From: Pseudomonadota bacterium
GTDB lineage: Bacteria > Pseudomonadota > Gammaproteobacteria > DASZBR01
NCBI GenBank assembly: GCA_021777765.1
Contig: JAJYDF010000009.1
Span: 37,135-101,134, forward strand
Length of the DNA stretch: 64,000 nucleotides
Direction of reading: 5' to 3'
Part shown: positions 28,615 to 37,613 of the stretch, one piece after another
Layout of the letters: each line of letters starts with the position of its first letter
Position numbering within the stretch: position 1 is the stretch's first letter
Program-made: the position numbers and the translations under genes
Notes under the pieces: generated by a model
The model's input: only the letters and a program-made list of their open reading frames with translations
Database searches by the model: none
Told to the model about the DNA's origin: nothing

Positions 28615-29265
28615 ATGGACGCACAAACTATTATTGCAAAACGGATCGCGCAGGAACTACGTTCCGGCATGTTAGTTAATCTTGGTATTGGTATTCCTAC
28701 GCAAGTGGCGAATTTTGTACCGCAAGGAATGCATGTATTCTTCCAATCTGAAAACGGTTTGATTGGTACTGGTCCGATGCCAGTAGAGGGTATGGTGCAA
28801 CATTTTCTGACTGATGCGGCTGGTCGGCCTGTTAGCGCGCTGCCAGGCGCATGTGCTTTTGATAGTGCACTATCTTTCGGTTTAATTCGCGGGGGGCACC
28901 TTGATATGACAGTTCTTGGTGGTCTGCAGGTTGACGAAACCGGTCATCTCGCTAATTCGATGATACCCGGCAAGATGGTGCCTGGCATGGGCGGAGCTAT
29001 GGATCTCGTCTGTGGTGCAAAACGTGTCATCGTAGCCATGCAACACACGGCCAAGGGTAAACCCAAAATCATCAAGCAATGTACATTACCGCTGACTTCC
29101 GTGCGTCCTGTAGATATGGTTGTCATGGAATTGGCTGTAATTACATTCATAGATGGTCATGCAACCTTGCAAGAAATTGCACCTGGTGTGTCAATAGAAC
29201 AGGTTGTGGCAGCGACAGAGGCAACATTGGTAATTCCCCAAAATGTTTCTCAAATGCAAATCTAG
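28615..29265 (+). CDS. atoA: 3-oxoacid CoA-transferase subunit B
   Basis: 216 residues, the usual size. MDAQTIIAKRIAQELRSGM and LVNLGIGIPTQVANF are family hallmarks, and QSENGLIGTGP contains the catalytic Glu that forms the CoA thioester. GMGGAMDLV and KCTLPLT-like segments follow. The partner A subunit lies 4 bases upstream, so the pair is an operon. Since A carries a frameshift in this sequence, the enzyme is probably inactive unless that is a consensus error. The higher GC and different codon use than flanking genes suggest recent acquisition. Confidence 0.92.
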   Translation: MDAQTIIAKRIAQELRSGMLVNLGIGIPTQVANFVPQGMHVFFQSENGLIGTGPMPVEGMVQHFLTDAAGRPVSALPGACAFDSALSFGLIRGGHLDMTVLGGLQVDETGHLANSMIPGKMVPGMGGAMDLVCGAKRVIVAMQHTAKGKPKIIKQCTLPLTSVRPVDMVVMELAVITFIDGHATLQEIAPGVSIEQVVAATEATLVIPQNVSQMQI

Positions 29266-29356
29266 TTTTAATTCATCTATGGAATTAATGTAAGTTATCC
29301 ATATCTGTTTTTTATTGAGCGTATAATTTGAGCACTCATCTACGGAGGAAATTAAC

Positions 29357-29860
29357 ATGATTAAAACTAAGCGAATTTTTATTGTCGGACATATGGGTGC
29401 TGGTAAAGCATTACTGAGTGAAGCTTTAGCCAAAAAATTGGGATGGCAATTTGTCGATGCTAATCCCAGTTTAGAGCGATATATTGGGCGAAGTTTGAAA
29501 GAAATTATGGGACAGCAGGGTGAAGCCGCATTTCATCATTGTGAAGCCGAAATATTATCGCATTATATGGGCAAAGAACATTTTGTTGCAGTATTGGAAG
29601 AGGCGGTCATCGCCACAGAAGAGAATAGAAAGTTGTTATCATCAGAGTTTGTTGTTTATTTAAAAGTGTCAGTACCGACACAAATTGAGCGGATGAAAGG
29701 TGGTCGGATTCCACTACTGCCAATTACTGATATGAAAGCATTTTTGGAAAAACAACACTTAGAACGCGATAGTTTCTATGAAGAAGTTGCGACGTTAACT
29801 GTAGAATCTATTTCTGTTGAGCAAGATGTTAATAAAATAATAAAAGCCCTTGAAGAATAG
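29357..29860 (+). CDS. Shikimate-kinase-like protein, degenerate P-loop
   Basis: 167 residues with a strong ribosome site (GGAGG). The layout follows shikimate kinase: IFIVGHMGAGKALLSEALAKKLG at the phosphate loop, then FVDANPSLERYIGRSLKEIM with QQGEAAF. Key residues are altered: the Ser/Thr after GAGK is Ala, the GGG of the shikimate-binding loop is missing (EEAVIATEENRKLL instead of ATGGGxxxxEENR), and the usual FR after GE is FH. So ATP may still bind weakly, but shikimate phosphorylation is doubtful. A true aroK is expected elsewhere. It could be a repurposed kinase-fold protein. It is alone in its unit. Confidence 0.7.
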   Translation: MIKTKRIFIVGHMGAGKALLSEALAKKLGWQFVDANPSLERYIGRSLKEIMGQQGEAAFHHCEAEILSHYMGKEHFVAVLEEAVIATEENRKLLSSEFVVYLKVSVPTQIERMKGGRIPLLPITDMKAFLEKQHLERDSFYEEVATLTVESISVEQDVNKIIKALEE

Positions 29861-29875
29861 CTATTTTAATCTGCC

Positions 29876-29970
29876 CTGTTTACAATAAAAATTAATTTAA
29901 GGTGTTTTTCCTTCTCCCACAAGTGGGGGGAAGGAAAAAATTGACTAAATAATTTTTTGTCATGTACAGA
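29876..29970. repeat. 95-bp imperfect palindromic element, diverged copy
   Basis: The left end CTGTTTACAATAAAAATTAA aligns with the left end at 31374. The core CCTTCTCCCACAAGTGGGGG (29910-29934 overall) forms the hairpin, and the right end TTTTTTGTCATGTACAGA closes the element. It fills most of the 308-base gap between the kinase-like gene and the next small gene. Confidence 0.65.
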
Positions 29971-30168
29971 GTTTAAATTGAAATAATCATTGAAATTTGA
30001 TGATTTCTTGACCAATCATTTTACCACCAGCGGTATGATTTTCGCGCAAGGCGATTAAGCAATTTATGATTAAAATTCCACTTTGATGATATATCTCTTG
30101 CAATTTTTAATTTTTACAAATAATTTATGACGATCTAATCGTTATCATATAATACAAGGATGTTAATA

Positions 30169-30519
30169 ATGCCAAATCTATCAGTAGATGACACTATTTC
30201 TGTTACCCAACAATTACTCAATTTCGCTTCGGAGCAAGGTTGGGACCTACAGGAGAAACAATTTAATCTGATATTGCATAATAATAAATATATTGCCAAA
30301 AAAGGGACTGACCAACAAAAAATAGCTTATTATCGTATTCTTAATAATGCACTGATGGGGTCGCGTTATTCATCATTTAATAATTTATATGCAAATCTAG
30401 AAATACATTTCAGGATAAAATGCAAACCATTATTGAATAACGTCTCTGATTTGGATAAAACAAATATCAGGGAAAATATAATTCATGACAAGCCATTAAC
30501 TTTGAATATGTCTCGTTAA
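30169..30519 (+). CDS. Unknown small protein, 116 residues
   Basis: ATG 30169 has AAGG about 8 bases upstream; the ATG at 30160 lies within that spacer. The protein (MPNLSVDDTISVTQQLLNFA at its start) is soluble and helical, with no recognised domain. It is convergent with, and only 12 bases from, the acidic protein at 30532, so the two 3' ends may share termination. Confidence 0.55.
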   Translation: MPNLSVDDTISVTQQLLNFASEQGWDLQEKQFNLILHNNKYIAKKGTDQQKIAYYRILNNALMGSRYSSFNNLYANLEIHFRIKCKPLLNNVSDLDKTNIRENIIHDKPLTLNMSR

Positions 30520-30531
30520 TAAATGCAAATA

Positions 30532-31275
30532 TTATTTTATGTGAATATTAGAAAGACATGTCGCTAAGTGATTTTCTGGTAGTGAATTGGCAATGTTTTT
30601 ATCATTTTCTTCTGTAGAGTTATCCTTATTAAGAAAAAATGAATACCATTCTAATCCATTATTTTCTGCTTTTTGTGCTATCTGTACAGGCGTTTCTTTT
30701 TGTGCTTTTAGAAAAGAGAATAGTTGATCGAGTTCAGCATCATCATCATCGTCTTCTTCTTCGGGAGCCTCATTTTGTTTCATAGTTATGGGGGCATCAG
30801 CTTCAGCATTTACAGCTTCAAGTTGTTCAATAGGGTGATTCGATTTGCCGCTCTGATTTCCAAGGATATTCATTTGTCTAGAAGCTGGAAGTAAAAGTTT
30901 GTCTTCAGGATATAAATTGTCGATTTTCTCTATATAGTAAAGTGAATCAAGATTGAGCGAATCGCTCAAAATAAATGTGCAAAAATAATTTAATTGTTCT
31001 GATAAATTCACAATGATGTCAATGCCTATAGTTGTGCCAGTATATTTAATATTTTTTATAATTATATAAACATCTTCATTGAGCTTCGTCACATCCACGG
31101 CTTTTTTTATTAATTCTAAATTTCTTCGCCAATCAAACCTATCGGGCTGACCTAACTTAGACAGGTTAATCATAATCTTTTGCGAATTAGTGATATTGGG
31201 GCTATACAATGTATTCGCCCAAGTAGGCATATTAAAGCACCAATTGTTTTGATAGGTCGTATAAAATTTTGGCAT
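30532..31275 (-). CDS. Unknown protein with acidic linker, 247 residues
   Basis: The first about 125 residues look like a folded alpha/beta domain (aromatic start with WCFNMPTWANTLY). Then comes a low-complexity acidic stretch EAPEEEDDDDDAELDQLFSF, followed by a polar tail. No signal peptide or membrane segment. No domain recognised. The 97-bp palindrome lies about 100 bases before the gene. Confidence 0.55.
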   Translation of the reverse strand: MPKFYTTYQNNWCFNMPTWANTLYSPNITNSQKIMINLSKLGQPDRFDWRRNLELIKKAVDVTKLNEDVYIIIKNIKYTGTTIGIDIIVNLSEQLNYFCTFILSDSLNLDSLYYIEKIDNLYPEDKLLLPASRQMNILGNQSGKSNHPIEQLEAVNAEADAPITMKQNEAPEEEDDDDDAELDQLFSFLKAQKETPVQIAQKAENNGLEWYSFFLNKDNSTEENDKNIANSLPENHLATCLSNIHIK

Positions 31276-31373
31276 AGTAAACGATGATCTTTAACAGAAA
31301 ATAATGAAAAAAATAATCATATCAGTATAAGATTAAGACAATATTAACAAGTTTGTTCTTAATAAAAATGTCC

Positions 31374-31470
31374 TCTGTACACGACAAAAATTAATTTAAT
31401 GCATTTTTTTCCTTCTCACGCGAGCGGGAGAAGGAAAAACAACGCAGAATTAATTTTTGTCGCGAACAGA
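31374..31470. repeat. 97-bp palindromic element, best copy
   Basis: The ends TCTGTACACGACAAAAATTAA and (reverse complement of the right end) TCTGTTCGCGACAAAAATTAA mirror each other. Inside, TTTTTCCTTCTC pairs with GAGAAGGAAAAA around an ACGCGAGCGG loop. The whole is an imperfect hairpin with no coding capacity, like a miniature inverted-repeat element whose middle is the REP core found elsewhere in the window. Confidence 0.75.
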
Positions 31471-31507
31471 GAAAAATGCTACCCACTCATCTTAATTTTG
31501 ATCCTAT

Positions 31508-31691
31508 GTAGCCTGGATGGAAGCAAATGGCAAAATAATATAATTATCAAATCTAGAATATGCAAAGTAATCTTTTCATGCACAGCTGAAATCCGGGAAA
31601 TCAATGTTTACCTCGGCTTTCGCAATGGTTTTAAATAATTAATCTTAAATAATTAAGTTATTGTATTCAGTTGGTTGCACCGCGGCTACGA
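31508..31691. repeat. Inverted-repeat element with TGTAGCC ends, diverged copy
   Basis: It starts with TGTAGCCTGGATGGAAGC and ends with GTTGCACCGCGGCTACGA, weakened versions of the ends of the 203-bp element at 45018-45220. An inner arm AATCCGGGAAA is also visible. Length 184 bases. Confidence 0.55.
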
Positions 31692-31711
31692 CTAGATATT
31701 AAAGATAATTA

Positions 31712-31786
31712 TTAATACCAACCTGGACCATGACCAGGTAAACCTTTAGATTTACGACGTGGTAGCTTTTTTGTACGCTTATTCAT
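31712..31786 (-). CDS. Small basic protein, 24 residues
   Basis: ATG 31786 to TAA 31712 with a good ribosome site (GAGGTG, about 5 bases upstream). The product starts MNKRTKKLPRRKSKGLPG and ends GHGPGWY. It is very basic with a Gly/Pro/aromatic end. No homologue known to me. The strong ribosome site, the unusual but coherent composition and the absence of a competing frame make it a credible small gene. Confidence 0.5.
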   Translation of the reverse strand: MNKRTKKLPRRKSKGLPGHGPGWY

Positions 31787-31994
31787 ACTACACCTCAAAT
31801 AAAAAAATATAACATATTAAATTATAGCAGAAAATTTGTGTTTCTTCGCTCGGCCTGCAATTAACATTCAATATTGTTTCTGTAATAATTACTGCGACAT
31901 TTAGAAAGTTATTTATTGAAGTATTGATAAAAAATAAATCTCAGTTAATGGTTTTAGAAATAGCGATTTATCGATAAAAAATGATAATTATTAT

Positions 31995-33470
31995 TTAGCA
32001 GGAATTGTTATTAAATTGCATTATTAATTGACATAATAATTTCCCCGCTTTGGAAATATCTTGTTGGTCAGCATTACCAAATCCTAAAATAAGTGCAGAT
32101 TTGTTAAAGGAAGGCGTATGTGTGTAATTTGTCATTGCACCCATTTTAATACCCAGTTGATCTGCTGCAGAAAGAATTTCTTGATCATTTAAATTCGCAG
32201 GTAAATAAGCCACAAGATGCAGCCCAGTATCGAGCCCTACTAAACTAGTGAGACCATTTAATTGACTTTGTAACAATTCCGATAAAATATTCCGTCGTTC
32301 TTTATATTCGCGTCGCATTTTACGAATATAAGCATTCGCATGACCATCACCAATAAAATCAGCTAAAGCTTTTTGAATAATATATGATGGTTCTCGATCG
32401 TGGCGCGCTTGTGTGGTGCGAAACGCATCAATTAAATGTTCAGGTAAAACCATATAACCAATGCGCAAGGCAGGAAAAAATGTTTTACTAAATGTGCCTA
32501 AATAAATAACCTGTTGTGGTGATAATGCATGTAATGCTGCAATAGGAGCACCTTCATAACGGAATTCACTGTCATAATCATCTTCTAATATACAGGTGCG
32601 GTGCTTTAACGCTGATGATAATAATTGATGACGACGAGCAGCACTCATTAATGCGCCAGTAGGGTATTGATGAGAAGGTGTTATATAAATTAAACGGGGT
32701 GGTTTTTGCCATGCATTTTTTTTAGGCGAAAGCCCTTCATTATCTACAGGTTGATCAATAATATTCAGGCCTGCCGCTTCAAACGCACATCGCGCACCTG
32801 GAAATCCAGGATCTTCAATCCATACACTATCACCATGATCAGTTAACAAATGAGATACCAAACGTAAACTGTGTTGTGTGCCATGAGTAATTAAAATTTG
32901 ATCCGCATTACAACTAATGCCACGATTAATACGTAAATAATTCACTAATGTTTGCCGTAATTCATATTCACCGCCATTATTGGTATTTGATAACCAATGC
33001 AATTTCGGATTACGTGTATAACGGGAAACATAGCGTTGCCATAATTCAAAAGGAAATTTTTTTAAATCGGGTATGCCAGGGGCAAACGCGCCACGCATTA
33101 ACTGTGTTTTTGCTAATATCGCTGTTTTTTTTCCGCGTGCTGATAAATTAAATTTAAATCGTGTTATAGGTGGTTTTTTAATGTGCCAAATTTTTTGTGG
33201 TGAAGGCAATATCATGACGCCTGATTTAGGTCGTGTTATTGCATATCCTTCAGCACATAATTGATCAATTGCAGTTATTACCGTATTACGCGAGAGATTT
33301 AATTGTTGTGAAAGAGTACGGGAAGAGGGTAGTTGCATTGCTGGTAACAACATGCCGTTCAGAATTTGTTGTCGCAAAGCTTCATAAAGTGCTTTATAAC
33401 GCGGTATATTTCGTAATGATTTAGTCAGTGATTGATTTAATTGTTCAATCAATTCTATGGGGGTTTGCAT
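31995..33470 (-). CDS. MocR/PdxR-type regulator (GntR HTH plus aminotransferase domain)
   Basis: 491 residues, the usual MocR size. Residues about 18-85 are a GntR winged helix (LYEALRQQILNGMLLPAMQL, then LSRNTVITAIDQLCAEGY). From about 125 on is a fold-type I aminotransferase domain: ITPSHQYPTGALMS, EDDYDSEFRYEG and YLGTFSKTFFPALRIGY, whose Lys (about residue 328) would bind pyridoxal phosphate. MocR proteins sense PLP or amino-acid adducts and control a divergent gene. Here the divergent neighbour is a pyridoxamine-oxidase-fold protein 88 bases away, consistent with vitamin B6 or flavin-related control. Confidence 0.92.
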   Translation of the reverse strand: MQTPIELIEQLNQSLTKSLRNIPRYKALYEALRQQILNGMLLPAMQLPSSRTLSQQLNLSRNTVITAIDQLCAEGYAITRPKSGVMILPSPQKIWHIKKPPITRFKFNLSARGKKTAILAKTQLMRGAFAPGIPDLKKFPFELWQRYVSRYTRNPKLHWLSNTNNGGEYELRQTLVNYLRINRGISCNADQILITHGTQHSLRLVSHLLTDHGDSVWIEDPGFPGARCAFEAAGLNIIDQPVDNEGLSPKKNAWQKPPRLIYITPSHQYPTGALMSAARRHQLLSSALKHRTCILEDDYDSEFRYEGAPIAALHALSPQQVIYLGTFSKTFFPALRIGYMVLPEHLIDAFRTTQARHDREPSYIIQKALADFIGDGHANAYIRKMRREYKERRNILSELLQSQLNGLTSLVGLDTGLHLVAYLPANLNDQEILSAADQLGIKMGAMTNYTHTPSFNKSALILGFGNADQQDISKAGKLLCQLIMQFNNNSC

Positions 33471-33486
33471 CTGGCTCTAGTCTCTT

Positions 33487-33514
33487 TTGCTTAACTGGAT
33501 CTATACGCTATAGT
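33487..33514 (+). promoter_or_regulatory. Promoter of the flavin-barrel gene with CTGG repeats
   Basis: TTGCTT (33487-33492), a 16-base spacer and TATAGT (33509-33514) precede the gene at 33559. AACTGG lies in the spacer and its complement CCAGTT downstream at about 33536, a plausible MocR-type paired site. Confidence 0.45.
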
Positions 33515-33558
33515 GTTTTATGCGTAAATTCAAGACCAGTTAATGAGGAGGAATTAAA

Positions 33559-34221
33559 ATGTCTAAAAAATTATTTATGACACCTAGGACGCAAGTTAAA
33601 AGATTAAAAGAGCGTGCAGATTATGATCAAGCGCTGATATTTGCTGCGATAGATGAAGCCATAGTAGGAGTTATTGCTTTCCATGATGGAATAAATATCC
33701 ATGCAATTCCAACCGCGATATGGCGTGAAGGTGAGTATTTATATGTGCACGGATCCAATGGCAGTCGCTTATTAAAACATTTACAAACAGGTGCGCAAGT
33801 CTGTGTTTCAATCAGCAATATTCATGGTTTTGTTTTAGCACGCTCTGCATTTCATCATTCGATTAATTACAACGCGGTGTGTATTTATGGTGCATTTGAA
33901 ATTGTTGCAGAATCCGACAAAGAACATCATATGAAAAATTTTATGGAACATTGGATGCCTGGTCGTTGGCAACATGTGCGCAAGCCAAATAAAAATGAGT
34001 TGGCTGCAACAACAGTCATGCGTATTGCTATCACTGAAGCAGTTTTAAAATCTCGGCAAGGATTACCTAAAGATGATGTAGAAGATATGGATCAACCTGT
34101 GTGGGCTGGTATTATGCCTCTGCATTTGCAATTAGGCACAGAATTACAAGTGATTGAACAATCTCATACCCATTTGCCTGGTAAAAAAATGAATGCACAA
34201 TTAAGAAAGTTTCATTTGTGA
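33559..34221 (+). CDS. Pyridoxamine 5'-phosphate oxidase family protein (FMN split barrel)
   Basis: 220 residues with AGGAGG before the ATG. The split-barrel features are DEAIVGVIAFHDGINIHAIP, REGEYLYVHGSNGSRLLKHL and VCVSISNIHGFVLARS. These proteins bind FMN, or sometimes heme or F420, and reduce small molecules. The canonical PdxH C-terminus is absent, so it is a family member rather than PdxH itself. It is divergent from the MocR regulator, which probably controls it. A typical association in proteobacteria. Confidence 0.85.
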   Translation: MSKKLFMTPRTQVKRLKERADYDQALIFAAIDEAIVGVIAFHDGINIHAIPTAIWREGEYLYVHGSNGSRLLKHLQTGAQVCVSISNIHGFVLARSAFHHSINYNAVCIYGAFEIVAESDKEHHMKNFMEHWMPGRWQHVRKPNKNELAATTVMRIAITEAVLKSRQGLPKDDVEDMDQPVWAGIMPLHLQLGTELQVIEQSHTHLPGKKMNAQLRKFHL

Positions 34222-34312
34222 TAATTCAGATCAACTGCTAAACATTATTCAGAAAATATTATTAAGCACTTGTTTGAACAATATGGTGACTAATACATTT
34301 TTTAAGGATTTT

Positions 34313-34912
34313 ATGAATTCACAACAAAAGTTTTTATCTATTCAAGGTAGAATCACTGCAGAAAGCTTTCAACAATCCTGTATTGAAAATGGCATTAATC
34401 CACATCAAGCTGTTTTTATTTTCCCTGGAAATATAAGTCACCATGGTGCATATCATACCCTTTATAGTAAAAAATATGGTGGCGGATTAGGAATACCCGC
34501 AGGCGAATTAGGGGAACTGGGGATAGCTGTATTAAGTATACCTACCACAGGGATGTCTATTGTTGATAACGAAAAGCATATTCCCCCTTTAGCAATTACA
34601 GCAATAGCGGATATATGGAAAGCAATTGGATTTGGCATGAGTATTGTTTTACCAGTCAGAAAACCTAGCGGTATTAAATTTTTTATCAACACATTTAACG
34701 ATGGCACTGAACCCAGTTTTTGGGGTGAAAATGAGAGAACACCCAATGTGAAATTGGCAGAATATTATTTAAAACAATTATCGTTTATTCAAGATTTTCT
34801 GCAGGGTGAGAAACAGGCCCCGCCAGAGGAATTTAATGATGCATTTAAATTAGGGCGAGAGATGCAATTGCAAGTCTCAAATAATTTAACGGCGGACGCT
34901 TGGTTTAAATAA
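34313..34912 (+). CDS. Unknown protein, about 200 residues
   Basis: ATG 34313 has AAGGA 5 bases upstream; earlier in-frame starts at 34283 (ATG) and 34274 (TTG) lack one. The protein is globular with a Gly-rich centre (YGGGLGIPAGELGELG) and hydrophobic strands after it. No family recognised, no signal peptide, no membrane helix. It follows the flavin-barrel gene by about 90 bases on the same strand and might be transcribed with it. Confidence 0.55.
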   Translation: MNSQQKFLSIQGRITAESFQQSCIENGINPHQAVFIFPGNISHHGAYHTLYSKKYGGGLGIPAGELGELGIAVLSIPTTGMSIVDNEKHIPPLAITAIADIWKAIGFGMSIVLPVRKPSGIKFFINTFNDGTEPSFWGENERTPNVKLAEYYLKQLSFIQDFLQGEKQAPPEEFNDAFKLGREMQLQVSNNLTADAWFK

Positions 34913-35149
34913 TGATTCACACATTTGAAAAGCAGTTCAAAATGTATCTAATATGAGGGTATTGCATTTGTTGAGCTACTTCCCTCCTTTTAACTATTTC
35001 TGCCATGCATAATGAGCAGATTAATCAACCGCAAGTCATGTAATATTTCTAAGAAACTACAAATATTTAAAAATTGGGCTAATCTTAAATTAGAGCCTCT
35101 TAATGTTGAATTTATTCAATTGATTTTTAGATAGGTAGGAGTAATAGTC

Positions 35150-35743
35150 ATGAGAAATCTTAACGAAAAAGCAACTACACTAGAACAGGTGCTTGTTAAT
35201 TTGCGTGATTTGAAAGAGAGATTATTGACATCGGATTATTTTGAACGGCCGCATTCTATACCCCAAGTATATAATAATATAAAACAAAATTATAATAGCC
35301 TATTAAATAATAATCTCTCTGATAAACAACAGATAATTAAAGCTAATATAGAGAAAGAATTGAAAGAATTAGATAATCTAGAAAAGGGAAAATATCCCAA
35401 ATTAACTAATGATTATAATAGAACAAGACAACAATTAGTAAGCTATTATATGGCTTATAAATATCAGAAAGATCCGACGGTTGATTATAAAGAGTTCGAA
35501 AAAGCCGATAAATTATATACTGAACTTAAAGCCCTTCGCCATCAAATTATCCATTTAAATAGTGGTGAGAGCCGAAAAATCATTGAAGAAAAACTAAGTA
35601 AAGAACAACAAATTGCTACGCAAAACTATGAGGGTGGAAAAAGTGTTGAAAATATATCATTTCATGATATGCATCGATTCCTGAAACATAATACCACGAA
35701 CAAACCAGAAGAGATGGAACACCATAAAACATTAAAAAGATAA
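35150..35743 (+). CDS. Unknown coiled-coil protein, 197 residues
   Basis: The start is supported by TAGGAG 9 bases upstream. The sequence is almost entirely charged helix (TLEQVLVNLRDLKERLL, IEKELKELDNLEKG) and predicted coiled coil, with a Tyr-rich middle. No signal peptide. No family recognised. It is the first of two same-strand helical unknowns in this area (the other is at 36050). Confidence 0.55.
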   Translation: MRNLNEKATTLEQVLVNLRDLKERLLTSDYFERPHSIPQVYNNIKQNYNSLLNNNLSDKQQIIKANIEKELKELDNLEKGKYPKLTNDYNRTRQQLVSYYMAYKYQKDPTVDYKEFEKADKLYTELKALRHQIIHLNSGESRKIIEEKLSKEQQIATQNYEGGKSVENISFHDMHRFLKHNTTNKPEEMEHHKTLKR

Positions 35744-36049
35744 ATTATTATATAAAATAATTTAATACTAAGGCGCATACTGCAAAATTGTCAGCATAAC
35801 AAAGAGCTAGCTTATTTTAAAAAGGTAACAACATGAAAGAAATGTATTATCATTTCTCTAAAAAAATTCACAACAAAGTTAAATCGGTTGGTTGATATAA
35901 CCACAATCGATATATACTGCCTTCACTTCAGTTGATAAACCCCCATGATTTATAATATAATTCCCTATTTTTAAACAATTTTTATGTATGGTTTTATACT
36001 AATCTGAATATCACCAATAACTAGTTTAAATATAGAAATGAGGAATTAC
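35744..36049. other. Intergenic, nothing firm
   Basis: AT-rich. A 20-codon frame at 35833-35895 (MKEMYYHFSKKIHNKVKSVG) has AAAGGT upstream but is too short to call. No hairpin or repeat recognised. Confidence 0.3.
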
Positions 36050-37453
36050 ATGTTTCGAAAATTAGTAAGAGCTTATGTTATTAAAGGTTGTTGGTATCTA
36101 TTGGAAAACGAACATCATCTAGCAAAATCAGCATTTTTAGAAGCGCAACATATTCTCTATTTCACAGGGCAACAGAGATTAAAATTAAAGCATTATCTAT
36201 CACCTTGCACCGCCTATGAAATTGGAAGAGTGAGAAGTGCAACAAAAAATTTAATCTCCGCATTGATTTGTTATGTGGATAAAGTTAAATCACCCATTGA
36301 AGAAGTAAAGGTATACTATCGTAAGATTATTCCATTCGCTCAATTGTTTTTTGATCTAAAGAAAGATTTTTTACTATCAAATAATACAGCAAATTCTGCT
36401 GATGCTCTGACCGATAAATTTATTGATTTGAATACGAGAATTGAACACATTAAACAATTATTTGAAGCTAAATACTTGAAAGATTTTCTGACGCCATTCC
36501 TTCTGCAAGGATATTTGTTGATTTGTAAAAATCAAATGAAAATCGGCCATGTTGATAATCAATTACTTGAAAATATATCTACCCTCTATTCTGAAATGGC
36601 TGAGAATTATCATGAAATAAGCTCGTATTGTACTGGTGTTAAAGAAGACATAGACGCAAAAAAAGCACATAAAAATTTAAAACGAGAAATGTTAATGCTT
36701 GCTAATAAATATAAATGTATGCTCTTCCAAAACCAATGCGTGAAATTTATCGACAAATGCGAGAGGTCATGGCTGCAGGATGAATCAATAAAATATTTTA
36801 TTGCAGCAGTAGATGCCCTTGAGAAAGTGCATCATTGTTTATCTGTAAATTATGTCAATTTTGTGAATTTGTTATGCAGAGTGGGCCACCAGATCAATTT
36901 GCTATTTCACAATCAAGGATATTCAATTGATCAATCATTATGCAATGAATTAGTTAAACGACTGAGAAACTTAGTTTACATCTATGATGAGATTAAGACA
37001 CGCTTTATTTCTCATCAACATTTGTTTTCGAAATATGATTTATCTGTAACTTCAATTAATGATGCTAGGCTTATATTTATACCGCTGATTGATCATTATC
37101 TCTTGAATGCAAAAAATGCAATTCAAGTATTATCAATAAGAATACAAAATAGTGATAGGCCATTGCCAAAACGAACTACTTTCGATCCCATATTTTCACT
37201 CTATTTACTTTCATCGTTATTTCCTATGTCTACCCACATCCTCGATTTACCTCCAGACCGAATGGCACTTGCTAATACTTTTTTGGATAAAAATTTGGTT
37301 TCTGATGATGTTACGGCTAGCGAGAGTAGGAGTGATGCTAATCAAACTGCTGTAGCTAATAAAAGAAAAGCAGAGCTATGTGAAAGCACTGCTTTACCAG
37401 AAAACGATGGTGCGGACCGCAATTACAAGCAATCACGTTTGAGTCTATCGTAA
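36050..37453 (+). CDS. Unknown helical protein, 467 residues
   Basis: ATG 36050 is preceded by GAGG at about 8 bases; an ATG four codons earlier overlaps that site. The N-terminal 60 residues (YVIKGCWYLLENEHHLAKSA) look like a TPR-like helix pair, and the rest is helical with scattered Cys and His. The C-terminal about 50 residues are polar and contain NKRKAE, a weak nuclear-localisation-like patch. It recalls the 840-residue protein at 19031 in style. A hairpin lies between its end and the convergent next gene. Function unknown. Confidence 0.55.
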   Translation: MFRKLVRAYVIKGCWYLLENEHHLAKSAFLEAQHILYFTGQQRLKLKHYLSPCTAYEIGRVRSATKNLISALICYVDKVKSPIEEVKVYYRKIIPFAQLFFDLKKDFLLSNNTANSADALTDKFIDLNTRIEHIKQLFEAKYLKDFLTPFLLQGYLLICKNQMKIGHVDNQLLENISTLYSEMAENYHEISSYCTGVKEDIDAKKAHKNLKREMLMLANKYKCMLFQNQCVKFIDKCERSWLQDESIKYFIAAVDALEKVHHCLSVNYVNFVNLLCRVGHQINLLFHNQGYSIDQSLCNELVKRLRNLVYIYDEIKTRFISHQHLFSKYDLSVTSINDARLIFIPLIDHYLLNAKNAIQVLSIRIQNSDRPLPKRTTFDPIFSLYLLSSLFPMSTHILDLPPDRMALANTFLDKNLVSDDVTASESRSDANQTAVANKRKAELCESTALPENDGADRNYKQSRLSLS

Positions 37454-37563
37454 GTAACGAGAATTCAATTTACAGGCAGCAAATATGAGATAAGTTAAAA
37501 GGACAAGGCTGCTAATCAAGCACGGAAATAATTATAAAGTGATATAACAAGCGAAATGCTCAA

Positions 37564-37591
37564 CGCGAGGCTTTTTTGTTTATTCCTCGCG
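37564..37591. terminator. Hairpin between convergent genes
   Basis: CGCGAGG (37564-37570) pairs with CCTCGCG (37585-37591). The loop holds a run of T. It lies in the gap between the convergent genes ending at 37453 and 37614 and may serve either strand. Confidence 0.5.
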
Positions 37592-37613
37592 CAAATTAAT
37601 TCAATGGTTAATC

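Noticed and set aside
35833..35895. 20-codon frame with AAAGGT upstream
   Set aside because: Too short to support, and the composition is like surrounding AT-rich sequence.
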